Notes: generated by a model not told the origin, from the letters alone. A stretch of 64,000 nucleotides of DNA from Flammeovirgaceae bacterium (GCA_016712035.1 JADJRT010000001.1:999706-1063705); one strand, 5' to 3'. Counted from the first letter of the stretch, positions 39,372-49,285 are shown. A program made the numbers and translations.

Positions 39372-40184
39372 ATGGCCAGACTAACGTTAAGCGAGATTTG
39401 GATTTATCCGATTAAGTCTTTTGCGGGAATTCGCTTGTCAAAGGCAAAGGTTAAACAGAAAGGCCTTGAATTTGACAGGCGAATGATGTTGGTTGATGAA
39501 AAAGGACGATTTATCACTCAACGTGAACATTCCCTGATGGCACGCTTTCGCTTATCTATGGACAAGCGTGAATTGTTAGTAGAAAGTTTATTGGATGATT
39601 CTAAAATGTCATTAGTTATAGGGTTAGATCAGCCGGCACGTTTGCCAGCATTATCAGTAACAATTTGGGACGATAAAGTACAAGCCATTGAGTTAAATCC
39701 AACGTATAGCAATTGGTTTTCAACCCAGCTAAAAATGAAATGCAAACTGGTTTATTTTCCTGAAAACAACGTCCGTGCCGTTGATCCGAAGTATGCAATG
39801 AATAATGATCAGGTGAGTCTGGCGGATGGTTATCCCTTTTTAATTATAGGGCAATCCACATTAGATAATTTAAATAGTAAACTTACCAGTCGGGTTGAAA
39901 TGAATCGATTCCGACCGAACTTTGTTTTTACGGGAGGCGAGCCCCACGAAGAAGATCGCTGGAAAAATTTTAGCATCGGACCGAACCGTTTTCAAGGTGT
40001 AAAACTTTGTGCCCGGTGCGCACTCCCTACGGTAGACCCTCAAACGGGTGTGAAAGGTCATGAGCCCATAGCAACTCTGGCAACATACCGTAAGCAAGGC
40101 AATAAAATACTTTTTGGACAAAATTTATTAGCAATTGATTATGATGAAGTATCTGAAGGTGATGAAATTGAATTGGAAGCGTAA
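39372..40184 (+). CDS. MOSC-domain protein (YcbX/mARC-like)
   Basis: 270 aa. N-terminal MOSC_N beta-barrel (LSEIWIYPIKSFAGIRLSKA, then DRRMMLVDEKGRFITQREHS) and a MOSC domain with RFRPNFVFTGG and the conserved Cys segment KLCARCALPTVDPQTGV. MOSC proteins bind sulfurated molybdenum cofactor through such a Cys and reduce N-hydroxylated compounds. It fits the Moco-maturation genes at 24-28 kb, although the loci are separate. It lies divergent from the Crp gene. Confidence 0.85.
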   Translation: MARLTLSEIWIYPIKSFAGIRLSKAKVKQKGLEFDRRMMLVDEKGRFITQREHSLMARFRLSMDKRELLVESLLDDSKMSLVIGLDQPARLPALSVTIWDDKVQAIELNPTYSNWFSTQLKMKCKLVYFPENNVRAVDPKYAMNNDQVSLADGYPFLIIGQSTLDNLNSKLTSRVEMNRFRPNFVFTGGEPHEEDRWKNFSIGPNRFQGVKLCARCALPTVDPQTGVKGHEPIATLATYRKQGNKILFGQNLLAIDYDEVSEGDEIELEA

Positions 40185-40197
40185 AACTGTATGCTGG

Positions 40198-40869
40198 ATG
40201 CTGGATACTAGAAGCCAGACTCTTATCATCAGGATTAACAAACTCCGCCAGTATCAAGTCAACAGGCTTTTACTTTGTACACTTACCACTCTATTCCTGC
40301 TCTCGTGCCAGATGAACGAAAAACCACTTCCAATTTTTGGTGAACGTGAAGTTGTTGGAACGGATACCGTGTACCACACCATTGCACCTTTTGCTTTTGT
40401 TGATCAAGACAGTTCGCTGGTTACGAACGAAACGTTTAAAGATAATATATATGTGGCCGATTTCTTCTTTACTTCCTGCCGTACAATTTGTCCTATAATG
40501 AAGACACAGATGTTGCGGGTATATAATGCTACAGCCGAAATGCCCGATGTAAAAATACTTTCGCATACGATCGACCCGGAATATGATACCGTTGCACTGC
40601 TACATGATTTTGCAAACCGACTTGGCGCTGAAAGTAACCGGTGGCACTTTGTTACTGGAGTGAAAGATTCGATTTATAAAATAGCGCAGACCAGTTATTT
40701 TGCTACGGCCATGGAAGATAAATCTGAGCCTGATGGATTTATTCATAGCGGAGCATTTCTTCTGTTAGATAAGCAACAACGCATTCGCGGAAAGTATGAT
40801 GGAACCAAAGAAGAAGATGTAAACCGATTAATTATAGATATTAAAAGGTTGCGAAGAGATGAAAAGTAG
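40198..40869 (+). CDS. SCO1/SenC family copper protein (lipoprotein)
   Basis: About 223 aa. Lipoprotein signal LLLCTLTTLFLLSCQ. Thioredoxin-like fold with the copper site CRTIC P (CxxxC) near residue 97 and the third ligand His in GFIHSGA. It delivers Cu to cytochrome oxidase. The start is uncertain: the ATG at 40198 lies in a repeated ATGCTGGATGCTGGATAC stretch, leaving 27 unusual residues before the hydrophobic segment. A cytochrome c gene follows with an 11-base overlap. Confidence 0.87.
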   Translation: MLDTRSQTLIIRINKLRQYQVNRLLLCTLTTLFLLSCQMNEKPLPIFGEREVVGTDTVYHTIAPFAFVDQDSSLVTNETFKDNIYVADFFFTSCRTICPIMKTQMLRVYNATAEMPDVKILSHTIDPEYDTVALLHDFANRLGAESNRWHFVTGVKDSIYKIAQTSYFATAMEDKSEPDGFIHSGAFLLLDKQQRIRGKYDGTKEEDVNRLIIDIKRLRRDEK

Positions 40870-41308
40870 TCGAATGCTGATTTTTATTTTGACTTCAATT
40901 TTAGTCTGGATAGTAGCAGCATGTGTACCAGACAATCAAAACAAGTCAGAAGATTCCGTAAAATTTCAACAATACTACGTAGAAGGTGAAAGACTTTATA
41001 AAGTCTATTGTTCTAATTGCCACCAAAGTGATGGTTCGGGCTTAGGTCGGTTATACCCACCCTTAGTTCGTTCCGATTTTATGCAAAAAAATTTGGCTGA
41101 GGTTATTTGCTTAATTAAGTATGGGCGAAAAGGTGAATTGTGGGTAAACGGTGTCATGTACAATCAACCCATGAAGGGGAACCCAGGATTGACTGAGTTA
41201 GAAGTAGCTGAGATTGCTACCTACATTTATAATAGTTGGGGAAATGTACATGATAGGGTTGAGGTAGCGGAGGCCTCATCCATTCTTGCTGCCTGCCCCG
41301 ATCGGTAG
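40859..41308 (+). CDS. monoheme cytochrome c, lipoprotein
   Basis: 149 aa. N-terminal LIFILTSILVWIVAACVP with lipobox Cys, one heme motif CSNCHQSDGSG near residue 51, PPLVRSDFM and the distal Met MKGNPGLTELEVAEIATYIY. It is a class I membrane-anchored cytochrome probably serving the same oxidase as SCO1, whose gene overlaps it. It is a sister of the cytochrome at 28.2-28.6 kb. Confidence 0.88.
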   Translation: MKSSRMLIFILTSILVWIVAACVPDNQNKSEDSVKFQQYYVEGERLYKVYCSNCHQSDGSGLGRLYPPLVRSDFMQKNLAEVICLIKYGRKGELWVNGVMYNQPMKGNPGLTELEVAEIATYIYNSWGNVHDRVEVAEASSILAACPDR

Positions 41309-41369
41309 CGGATAGCAACGTATTTTTACTTTTGATTTTTTTACCTTACTTAACCGTGGTTTATATAAA

Positions 41370-42425
41370 GTGAAGAAGCCCAACTACCGAAAATTAATTT
41401 ATTCCCTTATTAGTCTTTTTCTCTTCTATGGAGCAATTATCTATTTGCTGCATACTATAGAATCAGATGTTGAAGGTTCCAGGATGACGAGTTGGCAAGA
41501 TGGCTTATGGTATGTAGTAGCCACCATAACCATAGTAGGTTATGGCGATGTTATTCCAGTTACCTATTGGGGGCGGGCTCTGGGTTTTGTTGTTATGTTA
41601 TCGAGTTTAGGAGTTTATGGTTTTATTATTGGCCAGATCGCAAATTTTATGAGTACACTTAAAGAGCAACGCGAACTTGGATTGAATGGTACCGGGTTCA
41701 AAAATCATGTGGTGATTATCGGTTGGAATGACTTCGGCAGATCCGTTATCGGTCACCTGGTGGCAGCCGGTAAACACGTGGCGATTATTACCAAAGATCG
41801 TTCGTCTGTTGATATTATTCGCGAATCTTATGATTCGGATAAGGTTTATACGTTATACACCGACTATAGCAACCTCGATATGCTGGAGAAGGCCAATATT
41901 GCACAAGCTTCTATTGTGTTTGTAAACCTAAATGATGATACAGAAAAATTAGTGTATGTCATCAACCTAAAGAAGCATTTTTCCAACCTAAACTATGTGG
42001 TTACTTTGGATAATGGCAACCTAAAAGGCACATTTCAAAATGCTGGTGTTACCTATACAATCTGTAAAAATGAGATCTCAGCTAAACTTATGGCTAGCTA
42101 TATTTTTGAGCCCGATGTTGCTCTATTTAGTGAGGAGATTTTGGCCTACGCCCATAGCGATAACGAATACGACATCAAACAGATGAAAATTACAACTACG
42201 AATTCTTTGGTGGGTTCTTTTTATGAAAAAGCGTTCTTTGACTTAAAGAAGACGTGTAACGTAATCTTGATTGGGATGGTTAAAATGAATGGAACCGATC
42301 GAAAATTTATCAAAAATCCGGAAGGATCAGTAAGGATTGAAGCTGATGACCACCTGGTCATGATGATGGATGGTAAAGGAAAAGCAGCACTTAAAAAGCA
42401 ATTTGGAATTAAGGAGCAAGACTAA
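41370..42425 (+). CDS. potassium channel with RCK (TrkA-N) domain
   Basis: 351 aa from a GTG. Two membrane helices flank a pore with selectivity filter TIVGYGDV (~57-64). An RCK Rossmann domain follows (HVVIIGWNDFGRSVIGHLVA, ~108) and a TrkA-C-like end. It should be a K+-gated or nucleotide-regulated channel of the MthK type. It ends close to a hairpin that serves the converging clpB. Confidence 0.88.
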   Translation: MKKPNYRKLIYSLISLFLFYGAIIYLLHTIESDVEGSRMTSWQDGLWYVVATITIVGYGDVIPVTYWGRALGFVVMLSSLGVYGFIIGQIANFMSTLKEQRELGLNGTGFKNHVVIIGWNDFGRSVIGHLVAAGKHVAIITKDRSSVDIIRESYDSDKVYTLYTDYSNLDMLEKANIAQASIVFVNLNDDTEKLVYVINLKKHFSNLNYVVTLDNGNLKGTFQNAGVTYTICKNEISAKLMASYIFEPDVALFSEEILAYAHSDNEYDIKQMKITTTNSLVGSFYEKAFFDLKKTCNVILIGMVKMNGTDRKFIKNPEGSVRIEADDHLVMMMDGKGKAALKKQFGIKEQD

Positions 42426-42453
42426 AAAGAAGGGCGAGCCCCTCAGCTCGCCC
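42426..42453 (-). terminator. rho-independent terminator for clpB
   Basis: Stem GGGCGAG/CTCGCCC (42432-42453) with loop CCCCTCAG. Read on the minus strand it is followed by TTCTTTTT. It lies between the converging K+ channel and clpB stops. On the plus strand only the A-rich lead is present, so it is mainly a clpB terminator. Confidence 0.8.
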
Positions 42454-42513
42454 TAACCCCAAAAACCAAACCCCACAACACTTCCCGGTGACCCGGGACC
42501 TCACTATCTTTAA

Positions 42514-45132
42514 TTACCTGTCTACCATTTCCACATTATCCAGGTTGATAAATTCAAAATCAACTCCGTCTACCAATTCAACAAATATTACCGAGTCCTT
42601 GTTCACTTTTCCTGATAATATTTGTTTAGAAAGTTCATTCAGAATCTCTCGTTGTATTCCTCTTTTTAAAGGCCTGGCTCCAAACTGAGGGTCGTACCCA
42701 AGTTTAGCTAAACGTTCAAGCGCCTCCTCAGAGATATCCAGTTTAACGCCACTTTCCATTAAACGCTTCTGGATCAGCTTAAATTGTATTTCTACAACTT
42801 TTCTAATATCTGCCCTGCTTAAGGGTCGGAACATGATGATTTCATCAATCCGGTTGATAAATTCTGGCCGAACAGACTTCTTTAATAAACCAAGTACTTC
42901 ATCTTTTGTTCCCTCTACAACCTCGAAATAATTTTCATCATTAATTTTCTCAAAATTCTCCTGAATAATATGCGAGCCGATGTTGGTAGTCATTACAATA
43001 ATGGTGTTTTTGAAATTGGCAACCCGGCCTTTGTTGTCTGTCAGGCGTCCTTCATCCAGCACTTGCAACAGAATATTGAATACATCCGGATGCGCTTTCT
43101 CAATCTCATCTAAAAGAATCACAGAATAAGGTTTTCTCCGAACTGATTCGGTAAGTTGGCCACCTTCTTCATAGCCCACATAGCCCGGAGGCGCTCCGAT
43201 TAATCGGCTAACACTATGTCGTTCCTGGTACTCGCTCATGTCAATTCTAACCATGGCGTTATCATCGTTAAACAGGTAGTCGGCCAGTGCTTTTGATAAT
43301 TCTGTTTTACCTACCCCCGTTGTTCCCATAAAAATGAAAGAGCCAATCGGTCGTTTAGGATCTTGTAACCCCGCACGACTTCTTCGCACGGCATCACTTA
43401 ATGCACGAATGGCTTCCTCTTGTCCGGCTACGCGTTTGCCTAATTCTTCTTCCAGATTCAGCAATTTTTCGCGCTCGCTTTGTAGCATTTTTGAAACGGG
43501 TATTCCCGTCCATTTGGCAACCACATCGGCAATATCTTCGCTATCTACTTCTTCTTTTAATAAAGAGTGTTCGCCCTGCATGGCCTTCATAGCGAGTTCT
43601 AATTCTTTCAAATGCCTTTCGGCATCCGTAATTTTCCCGTAGCGGATCTCTGCTACTTTCCCATAGTCACCACTTTTTTCGGCCTGTTCGGCTTCAAACT
43701 TTAACTTATCAATATTTTCATTTTCGTGTCTTAAATTATTTACAATGGATTTTTCATTTTCCCATTGTGCTTTTAAGGTGTTTCGCTCGCCTGTGCGTTC
43801 AGCAATTTCTTTGCTCAACAAAACTTCTTTGTCTTTATCTTTTTCTCTGCGGATGGCTTCGCGCTCGATTTCCAATTGCATGATTTTGCGATTGAGTTCA
43901 TCCAATTCTTCCGGTAAAGAATCCATCTCCAAACGAAGTTTAGAAGCGGCTTCATCCATCAGATCAATGGCTTTGTCTGGAAGAAAGCGATCGGATATGT
44001 ACCGGCTGGATAATTCAACCGATGCGATAACGGCATCGTCTTTTATCCGCACCCCATGGTGCAATTCGTATTTATCTTTTATTCCGCGAAGAATCGAAAT
44101 AGAATCTTCTATAGAAGGTTCATCAACCAGAACGGTTTGAAACCTTCTTTCCAGGGCCTTATCTTTTTCAATGTATTTTTGATACTCCTTTAAAGTTGTT
44201 GCGCCAATGGCATGAAGTTCGCCTCGAGCCAAAGCCGGTTTCAATAAGTTGGCAGCATCCATGGCGCCTTCACCACCACCCGCTCCAATCAGTGTATGGA
44301 TTTCATCAATGAATAAAATAATTTCTCCATTCGAATCTGTTACTTCTTTGATTACCGATTTCAGGCGTTCTTCAAATTCACCCTTATATTTTGCCCCGGC
44401 AACCAATAAACCCATGTCCAACGAAACCAGAATTTTTGATTTGAGATTTTCGGGTACATCTCCGTCTACTATGCGTTGCGCCATACCTTCTACAATGGCG
44501 GTTTTGCCTACGCCTGGTTCTCCAAGAAGAATCGGATTGTTTTTTGTTCTGCGCGAAAGAATCTGAAGCACGCGCCTGATTTCTTCATCGCGACCAATAA
44601 CCGGATCAATTTTTCCTTTCTTGGCCAGGTCATTTAAATTTTTTGAATAACGCTCTAGCGATTTATATTTTGCTTCAGCATTTTGGTCCGAGACTTTGGC
44701 CCCACCGCGTAATTCTTTTATCGCTTTAATCAACGAAGATTTTTCAAAGCCCGCATCTTTCATGATTGCTGATACTTTGTCTTTGGTAGCCAGCAAGGCA
44801 AGAAGCACATGTTCTACTGCTATATAATCATCTTTAAATTCGCGTAGTTCTTTTTCAGCATTTTGTAATACGGTGTTGGTCGTAGTCGATAAATACGGTT
44901 GCTGACCCGAAACTTTGGGATAGGAGTTTACGATCTCCTCGAGTTTAGTTTCGAGAATTGTACTGTTGATATTCAGTTTCTTAAATAAATAATTAGAAAC
45001 GTTTTCGTCTGTTTCTAAAATCGCTTTTAGCACATGCCCCGGCTCAATAGCTTGCTGCTTTTGCGCGCTGGCAATCTCGGCCGCTTTTTGTAAAGCTTCC
45101 TGAGATTTTATAGTGAATTTATCGAAGTTCAT
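42514..45132 (-). CDS. clpB: ATP-dependent chaperone ClpB
   Basis: 872 aa, family length. N-terminal Clp repeat domain (FTIKSQEALQKAAEIASAQK), first AAA+ domain with Walker A GEPGVGKTA, middle coiled coil (about 400-530), second AAA+ domain with GTTGVGKTELSKALA, and C-terminal D2-small. It pulls apart protein aggregates together with DnaK. It is divergent from the glycogen synthase with a 128-base gap, and has its own terminator. Confidence 0.97.
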   Translation of the reverse strand: MNFDKFTIKSQEALQKAAEIASAQKQQAIEPGHVLKAILETDENVSNYLFKKLNINSTILETKLEEIVNSYPKVSGQQPYLSTTTNTVLQNAEKELREFKDDYIAVEHVLLALLATKDKVSAIMKDAGFEKSSLIKAIKELRGGAKVSDQNAEAKYKSLERYSKNLNDLAKKGKIDPVIGRDEEIRRVLQILSRRTKNNPILLGEPGVGKTAIVEGMAQRIVDGDVPENLKSKILVSLDMGLLVAGAKYKGEFEERLKSVIKEVTDSNGEIILFIDEIHTLIGAGGGEGAMDAANLLKPALARGELHAIGATTLKEYQKYIEKDKALERRFQTVLVDEPSIEDSISILRGIKDKYELHHGVRIKDDAVIASVELSSRYISDRFLPDKAIDLMDEAASKLRLEMDSLPEELDELNRKIMQLEIEREAIRREKDKDKEVLLSKEIAERTGERNTLKAQWENEKSIVNNLRHENENIDKLKFEAEQAEKSGDYGKVAEIRYGKITDAERHLKELELAMKAMQGEHSLLKEEVDSEDIADVVAKWTGIPVSKMLQSEREKLLNLEEELGKRVAGQEEAIRALSDAVRRSRAGLQDPKRPIGSFIFMGTTGVGKTELSKALADYLFNDDNAMVRIDMSEYQERHSVSRLIGAPPGYVGYEEGGQLTESVRRKPYSVILLDEIEKAHPDVFNILLQVLDEGRLTDNKGRVANFKNTIIVMTTNIGSHIIQENFEKINDENYFEVVEGTKDEVLGLLKKSVRPEFINRIDEIIMFRPLSRADIRKVVEIQFKLIQKRLMESGVKLDISEEALERLAKLGYDPQFGARPLKRGIQREILNELSKQILSGKVNKDSVIFVELVDGVDFEFINLDNVEMVDR

Positions 45133-45243
45133 AACTGCATCATTAATTGTTAATTCTTCATCCTCAAATTCGAATCCATAAACGAGATGTAATGATTTTC
45201 AGAAAAATTGTCATTAAATTGTTTGTAATTCAGAAGTTTTCAG

Positions 45244-45251
45244 ACACTTTG
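45244..45251 (+). promoter_or_regulatory. candidate -7 box for glycogen synthase
   Basis: ACACTTTG, with a TTTG at 45222-45225, 18 bases upstream (consensus spacing 19-21). The box ends nine bases before the ATG, so the leader would be very short. Confidence 0.35.
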
Positions 45252-45260
45252 ACCTAAGTT

Positions 45261-47081
45261 ATGCCAAAACGAATCGCACATGCAACAAAACAATCTCAAT
45301 CGGCACTTCTAATTGAAGTTGCCTGGGAAGTATGCAACCAGGTAGGTGGTATTTACACGGTGATACGCTCGAAGGCCCCGGTAATGATGCAAAATTGGTC
45401 TGGACATTTTTGTATGATCGGCCCTTACGTGAATAAAAATATCCTTGCAGAACTTGAGCCTTTGGAAGATGCTGCCGATGTATTTGGTTTAGCGGCTGCG
45501 AATTTGCGAAAGAGAGGTTATGATGTAATTTATGCTGAGTGGTTGATTACCGGAAAACCCCGGGTAGTACTGCTCAACCCCAATGTCATCGAAGAAAAAG
45601 TTTTGCACGTTTTAAAATATTTACTCTGGAAAAACCATTCTATTCAAACGCCTGATAAAAATGAGTTGATTGATCAGGTAATTGGTTTTGCCTACCTCAC
45701 AAAATTGTTTATTGACGAGTTGGTAAAAATCACGGGCAATGACCAACGGATACTAGCTCACTTTCATGAGTGGATGGCCGGTTTGCCTATTCTGGATATC
45801 AAACGGGAAGCTATGCCCGTGAAAACGATCTTTACCACACATGTCACCCAGTTGGGTAGACACCTGGCTATTAACTCGCCACTTTTTTATGCACACCTTC
45901 CTTTTTTTAGATGGGAAGATGAAGCAGGTAAATTTGGAATTGAAACTGAAGCAGCGATAGAATATGGTTGCGCGCAATCGTGCGATGTAATGACAACCGT
46001 AAGTGAAGTAACTGCGCGCGAATGCAGGCATTTACTGCGAAGAAAACCAGACTTTATTTTGCCCAATGGGTTAAACATCCAGCGATTTGAAGCGCTTCAT
46101 GAATTTCAAAACCTGCACTCAACTTATAAAGAGCAAATTCACGAATTTGTGATGGGACATTTTTTCAACTCCTATTCTTTTGATCTCGATAAGACGGTTT
46201 ATTTTTTTACGTCAGTAATATATGAGTATAAGAACAAAGGCTTTGATATTACCCTCGAGGCCCTCGTACACCTCAATCAGCAATTGAAAGCAGAAAAATC
46301 AGAGCTTACCGTTGTGATGTTCTTTGTTACGAAACGCGAATTTTTTAGCATCAAACCCGAAGTGTTGCAATCGCGCGCAGTGATGGAAGAAATTCGTCAA
46401 ACGTGTGAGGCCATTCAACGGCAGGTAGGCAAGCGCTTATTCTTTGAAAGCACCATTCGTCAGGATCACCGACTTCCGCAATTAAATGAGTTTGTTGATG
46501 AGTACTGGAAGTTACGTTACCGCAGAACTATTCAATCCTGGAAAAGTAGTAAAATGCCATTGCCAGTTACACATAAATTAGTGAACGAAGATACCGATGA
46601 GATTCTTCAATTTTTGGTTCGAAGAGATCTGTTGAATAGAAAAGAAGACAAAGTAAAAATCGTGTATCATCCAGACTTTATAAATTCTACTAACCCTTTG
46701 TTTGGTATGGATTATAGTCAGTTTGTGCGCGGTTGCCACTTGGGTATTTTTCCAAGTTACTATGAACCGTGGGGGTATACGCCTTTAGAATGTATGGCCA
46801 GTGGTGTGCCCGCGGTTACCAGCGACTTGAGTGGTTTCGGAGATTATCTATTGCACAATATGCCCGATCATGAGAAAGGGGGAATGTTTGTGGTAGAACG
46901 AGGTAAGCGCACTTTTGATTGGAGCGCACGACAACTGGCTTCTTTTCTTTATAAGTTTTTGCAACAAAGTCGAAGAGACAGAATTATGCAGCGTAATAAT
47001 GTAGAGAATTATTCAGCTGCATTTGACTGGGAAAACTTAGCTCGCCACTATGAAGAAGCGTATCATTCCCTTTTGAATTGA
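45261..47081 (+). CDS. glycogen synthase, GT3 (animal/fungal-type)
   Basis: 606 aa. The start ALLIEVAWEVCNQVGGIYTV is the GT3 glycogen-synthase signature, as opposed to the bacterial GT5 GlgA. The C-terminal donor site includes FPSYYEPWGYTPLECMASGV. It elongates alpha-1,4-glucan from UDP-glucose. The clpB gene is divergent, and the stop abuts the converging YkvI-like gene. Together with GlgP it would cover glycogen build-up and breakdown. Confidence 0.9.
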   Translation: MPKRIAHATKQSQSALLIEVAWEVCNQVGGIYTVIRSKAPVMMQNWSGHFCMIGPYVNKNILAELEPLEDAADVFGLAAANLRKRGYDVIYAEWLITGKPRVVLLNPNVIEEKVLHVLKYLLWKNHSIQTPDKNELIDQVIGFAYLTKLFIDELVKITGNDQRILAHFHEWMAGLPILDIKREAMPVKTIFTTHVTQLGRHLAINSPLFYAHLPFFRWEDEAGKFGIETEAAIEYGCAQSCDVMTTVSEVTARECRHLLRRKPDFILPNGLNIQRFEALHEFQNLHSTYKEQIHEFVMGHFFNSYSFDLDKTVYFFTSVIYEYKNKGFDITLEALVHLNQQLKAEKSELTVVMFFVTKREFFSIKPEVLQSRAVMEEIRQTCEAIQRQVGKRLFFESTIRQDHRLPQLNEFVDEYWKLRYRRTIQSWKSSKMPLPVTHKLVNEDTDEILQFLVRRDLLNRKEDKVKIVYHPDFINSTNPLFGMDYSQFVRGCHLGIFPSYYEPWGYTPLECMASGVPAVTSDLSGFGDYLLHNMPDHEKGGMFVVERGKRTFDWSARQLASFLYKFLQQSRRDRIMQRNNVENYSAAFDWENLARHYEEAYHSLLN

Positions 47082-48189
47082 TTACGATTTAGCCGTTAAT
47101 AGTTTGCGAGAGTAAAACAGAAGAGGTAATCCGTACACGGCAATCATTCCATACGCCATAAGTTCATACCCTTTTGCTACCAGATCTATAATGCCAACCT
47201 GAGCTAAGATCAAAGCGGCAATCAGCGCTAAGGAAGAGATGTATGCTTTCGAAATTTTCTTTAATGGCTTATTTTTCCTTACCATAAATTCGGTTTCTAC
47301 CCGGCTTATAAAAGCATGAATTACACCGGTGGCTGTTTCAATCAAAGTCCACCCTACCACAATTCCGAAAACAATTATCAAAGCTGGATGGAATGCCTTC
47401 AAAATTTCTAACCACGGAACCGTAGCGCCAATCACATTGGGATCGGGATAGTAAGCGAGAATAGCGAAATAGGTGAGGAACCAGGGGACGGTCATAAGAA
47501 TTCCTGAAATAAAACCAGCGATAATACTTTCGCGTCTTGATTGAACATCCCGATAGGTAAAGAAGGATGCGGGGTAAACACCAAGGTTATAACCCACATA
47601 TAGAAAACCAGTCCAAATCAAAATTCCAAATCCTGAATCAGATTGTTGGTAGCTAGTATCCCAGTTTGCAAAAACCTGTGCTATGGAAGTTCCTTTATTT
47701 GTAAAGACAACAAATGAAAAAATTAAGTAGGCACCAAAAAGTGCTATAGTACCAATCGTTTCTAATTTGGCAATCACACTCTCGCCTTTGTAATTTAAAA
47801 ATCCAACCAGAATAACAATTATAACTACACCTACCCAGCGATTGAAGCCGAGGGTGGTGTTCAGTATCTCTCCGGCTGCTGAGGCCATTACGGCAATCGT
47901 TAAAATGGCTAGTAATAAATAGACAACCTCATAGGCAACCCACGCTGGTCCAATCATTTTTCTTAAAAGCGATTTGTAGTCGTAAACCTTCCATTGGCGA
48001 CAGGCTTCAATGGATAATGGCCATTAAGGAGAAACCAAAGAAAATGGCGAGCCCGCATACCCAACCACTGGCTCCAAACTTAGCCCCGTATTCAACAATC
48101 TCACGGCCAGTAGCGTAGCCACCCCCAATCAAAACCGATTGCAAAATGATGCCCGGTAAAACAACTCGCTTAAGTGTGGCGCGATTCAT
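47082..48189 (-). CDS. YkvI-like membrane transporter (one frameshift)
   Basis: About 368 aa with about ten hydrophobic segments. The first helix region LPGIILQSVLIGGGYATGRE is the YkvI-family signature, and the later TM segment GFLYVGYNLGVYPASFFTYR fits. The frames join near 48008 (MAIIH to EACRQWKVYDYKS). The family is within the LeuT-like/APC superfamily, with unknown substrate. It converges directly on the glycogen synthase. Confidence 0.78.
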
Positions 48190-48293
48190 GAATATTTATC
48201 TTTAACAATAAAGAGGTTTCCTGTAAGGTACAAGATCCAAGCATATTTCTTTATCGCCATAAGTGAAGGAGCAAGATTTTGAAGCAATACCAT

Positions 48294-48333
48294 CCAATTA
48301 AAACCATCTGTATAAAAGCACTATTTTAATTGG
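48294..48333. repeat. perfect inverted repeat upstream of the TIM-barrel gene
   Basis: Perfect 10-base arms, CCAATTAAAA (48294-48303) and TTTTAATTGG (48324-48333), 20 bases apart and 38 bases before the ATG. It looks like an operator. No rho-terminator T tract suits it. Confidence 0.6.
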
Positions 48334-48370
48334 TTCGGTTATTGTAATTTCCTATCAAAATTCAGAAACC

Positions 48371-49285
48371 ATGAAAACTACCCGCAGAGATTTTATTAAA
48401 CATAGTGCCCTGGCCGTAGCCGGAGGTTCTTTATTATCCTCCTCCTTGTTTGCTTCGCCAGCTAAAAAGGAGTTACTAGGCTTGCAATTGTATTGTGTAC
48501 GCGATGAGATGAAAGCCGATCCGCTTGGTACATTGAAAGAGCTTGCTAAAATTGGTTATAAGAACGTAGAGCATGCTAGCTATGGTAACAGAAAATTTTA
48601 TGGTTGGACACCCGCGGAGTTTAAAAAAGTGCTTAAAGATTTGGGTATGAAGATGCCAAGTGGCCATACCGTTTTGGCTCCTCAACATTGGGATGAGGCA
48701 AAGAAGGATTTTACAGATGTTTGGAAATACACAGTAGAGGATGCTGCTTACATGGGTCAGCAATTTGTAATCAGTCCGTGGATGGATGAAAAGGTGCGAA
48801 AGTCAAAAGATGAACTGATGAAACAGTTGGAAATCTTTAATAAGAGCGGAGAGCTGTGTAAGAAATCGGGAATGAAGTTTGGCTATCACAATCACGATTT
48901 TGAGTTTTCTGAAAAATTTGGTGATGATACGCTGTATGATATCATTCTGGAAAACACAGATCCTAACTTGGTGATGCAGCAATTGGATACGGGTAATTTA
49001 TATAATGGCGGAGCCAAAGCAATAGACATCGTGCAAAAATTCCCCGGTCGTTTTGAGTCCTTGCACGTAAAGGACGAGATCGCCAGCGAAAGCGAAGGGG
49101 CACATGGAAAATATGAGAGCACCATTCTCGGTGCAGGCATTGTAAACGTAAAGGAAGTGGTTGACCTATGTCGTAAATCTGGCGGAACGACTCATTTCAT
49201 TATTGAGCAAGAGTCGTATCAAGGTAAAACGCCACTTCAATGCATGAAGGAGGATTATGAAGTTATGAAAAAGTGGGGCTACTAA
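48371..49285 (+). CDS. secreted TIM-barrel sugar isomerase/epimerase family protein
   Basis: 304 aa. Twin-arginine-like signal TTRRDFIKHSALAVAGGSLL. AP-endonuclease-2/xylose-isomerase-like barrel: LGLQLYCVRDEMKADPLGTL, GYHNHDFEF (metal His), MQQLDTGNLYNGG, ESLHVKDE and FIIEQESYQG (metal Glu). It probably acts on a sugar or related small molecule in the periplasm. The metal ligands are preserved, so it should be active. A hairpin overlaps its stop. Confidence 0.87.
   Translation: MKTTRRDFIKHSALAVAGGSLLSSSLFASPAKKELLGLQLYCVRDEMKADPLGTLKELAKIGYKNVEHASYGNRKFYGWTPAEFKKVLKDLGMKMPSGHTVLAPQHWDEAKKDFTDVWKYTVEDAAYMGQQFVISPWMDEKVRKSKDELMKQLEIFNKSGELCKKSGMKFGYHNHDFEFSEKFGDDTLYDIILENTDPNLVMQQLDTGNLYNGGAKAIDIVQKFPGRFESLHVKDEIASESEGAHGKYESTILGAGIVNVKEVVDLCRKSGGTTHFIIEQESYQGKTPLQCMKEDYEVMKKWGY

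Noticed and set aside
42488..42688. Plus-strand frame inside clpB
   Set aside because: It lies on the opposite strand of a highly conserved gene with no independent start signals; other such frames over clpB, proS and M28 genes were rejected likewise.
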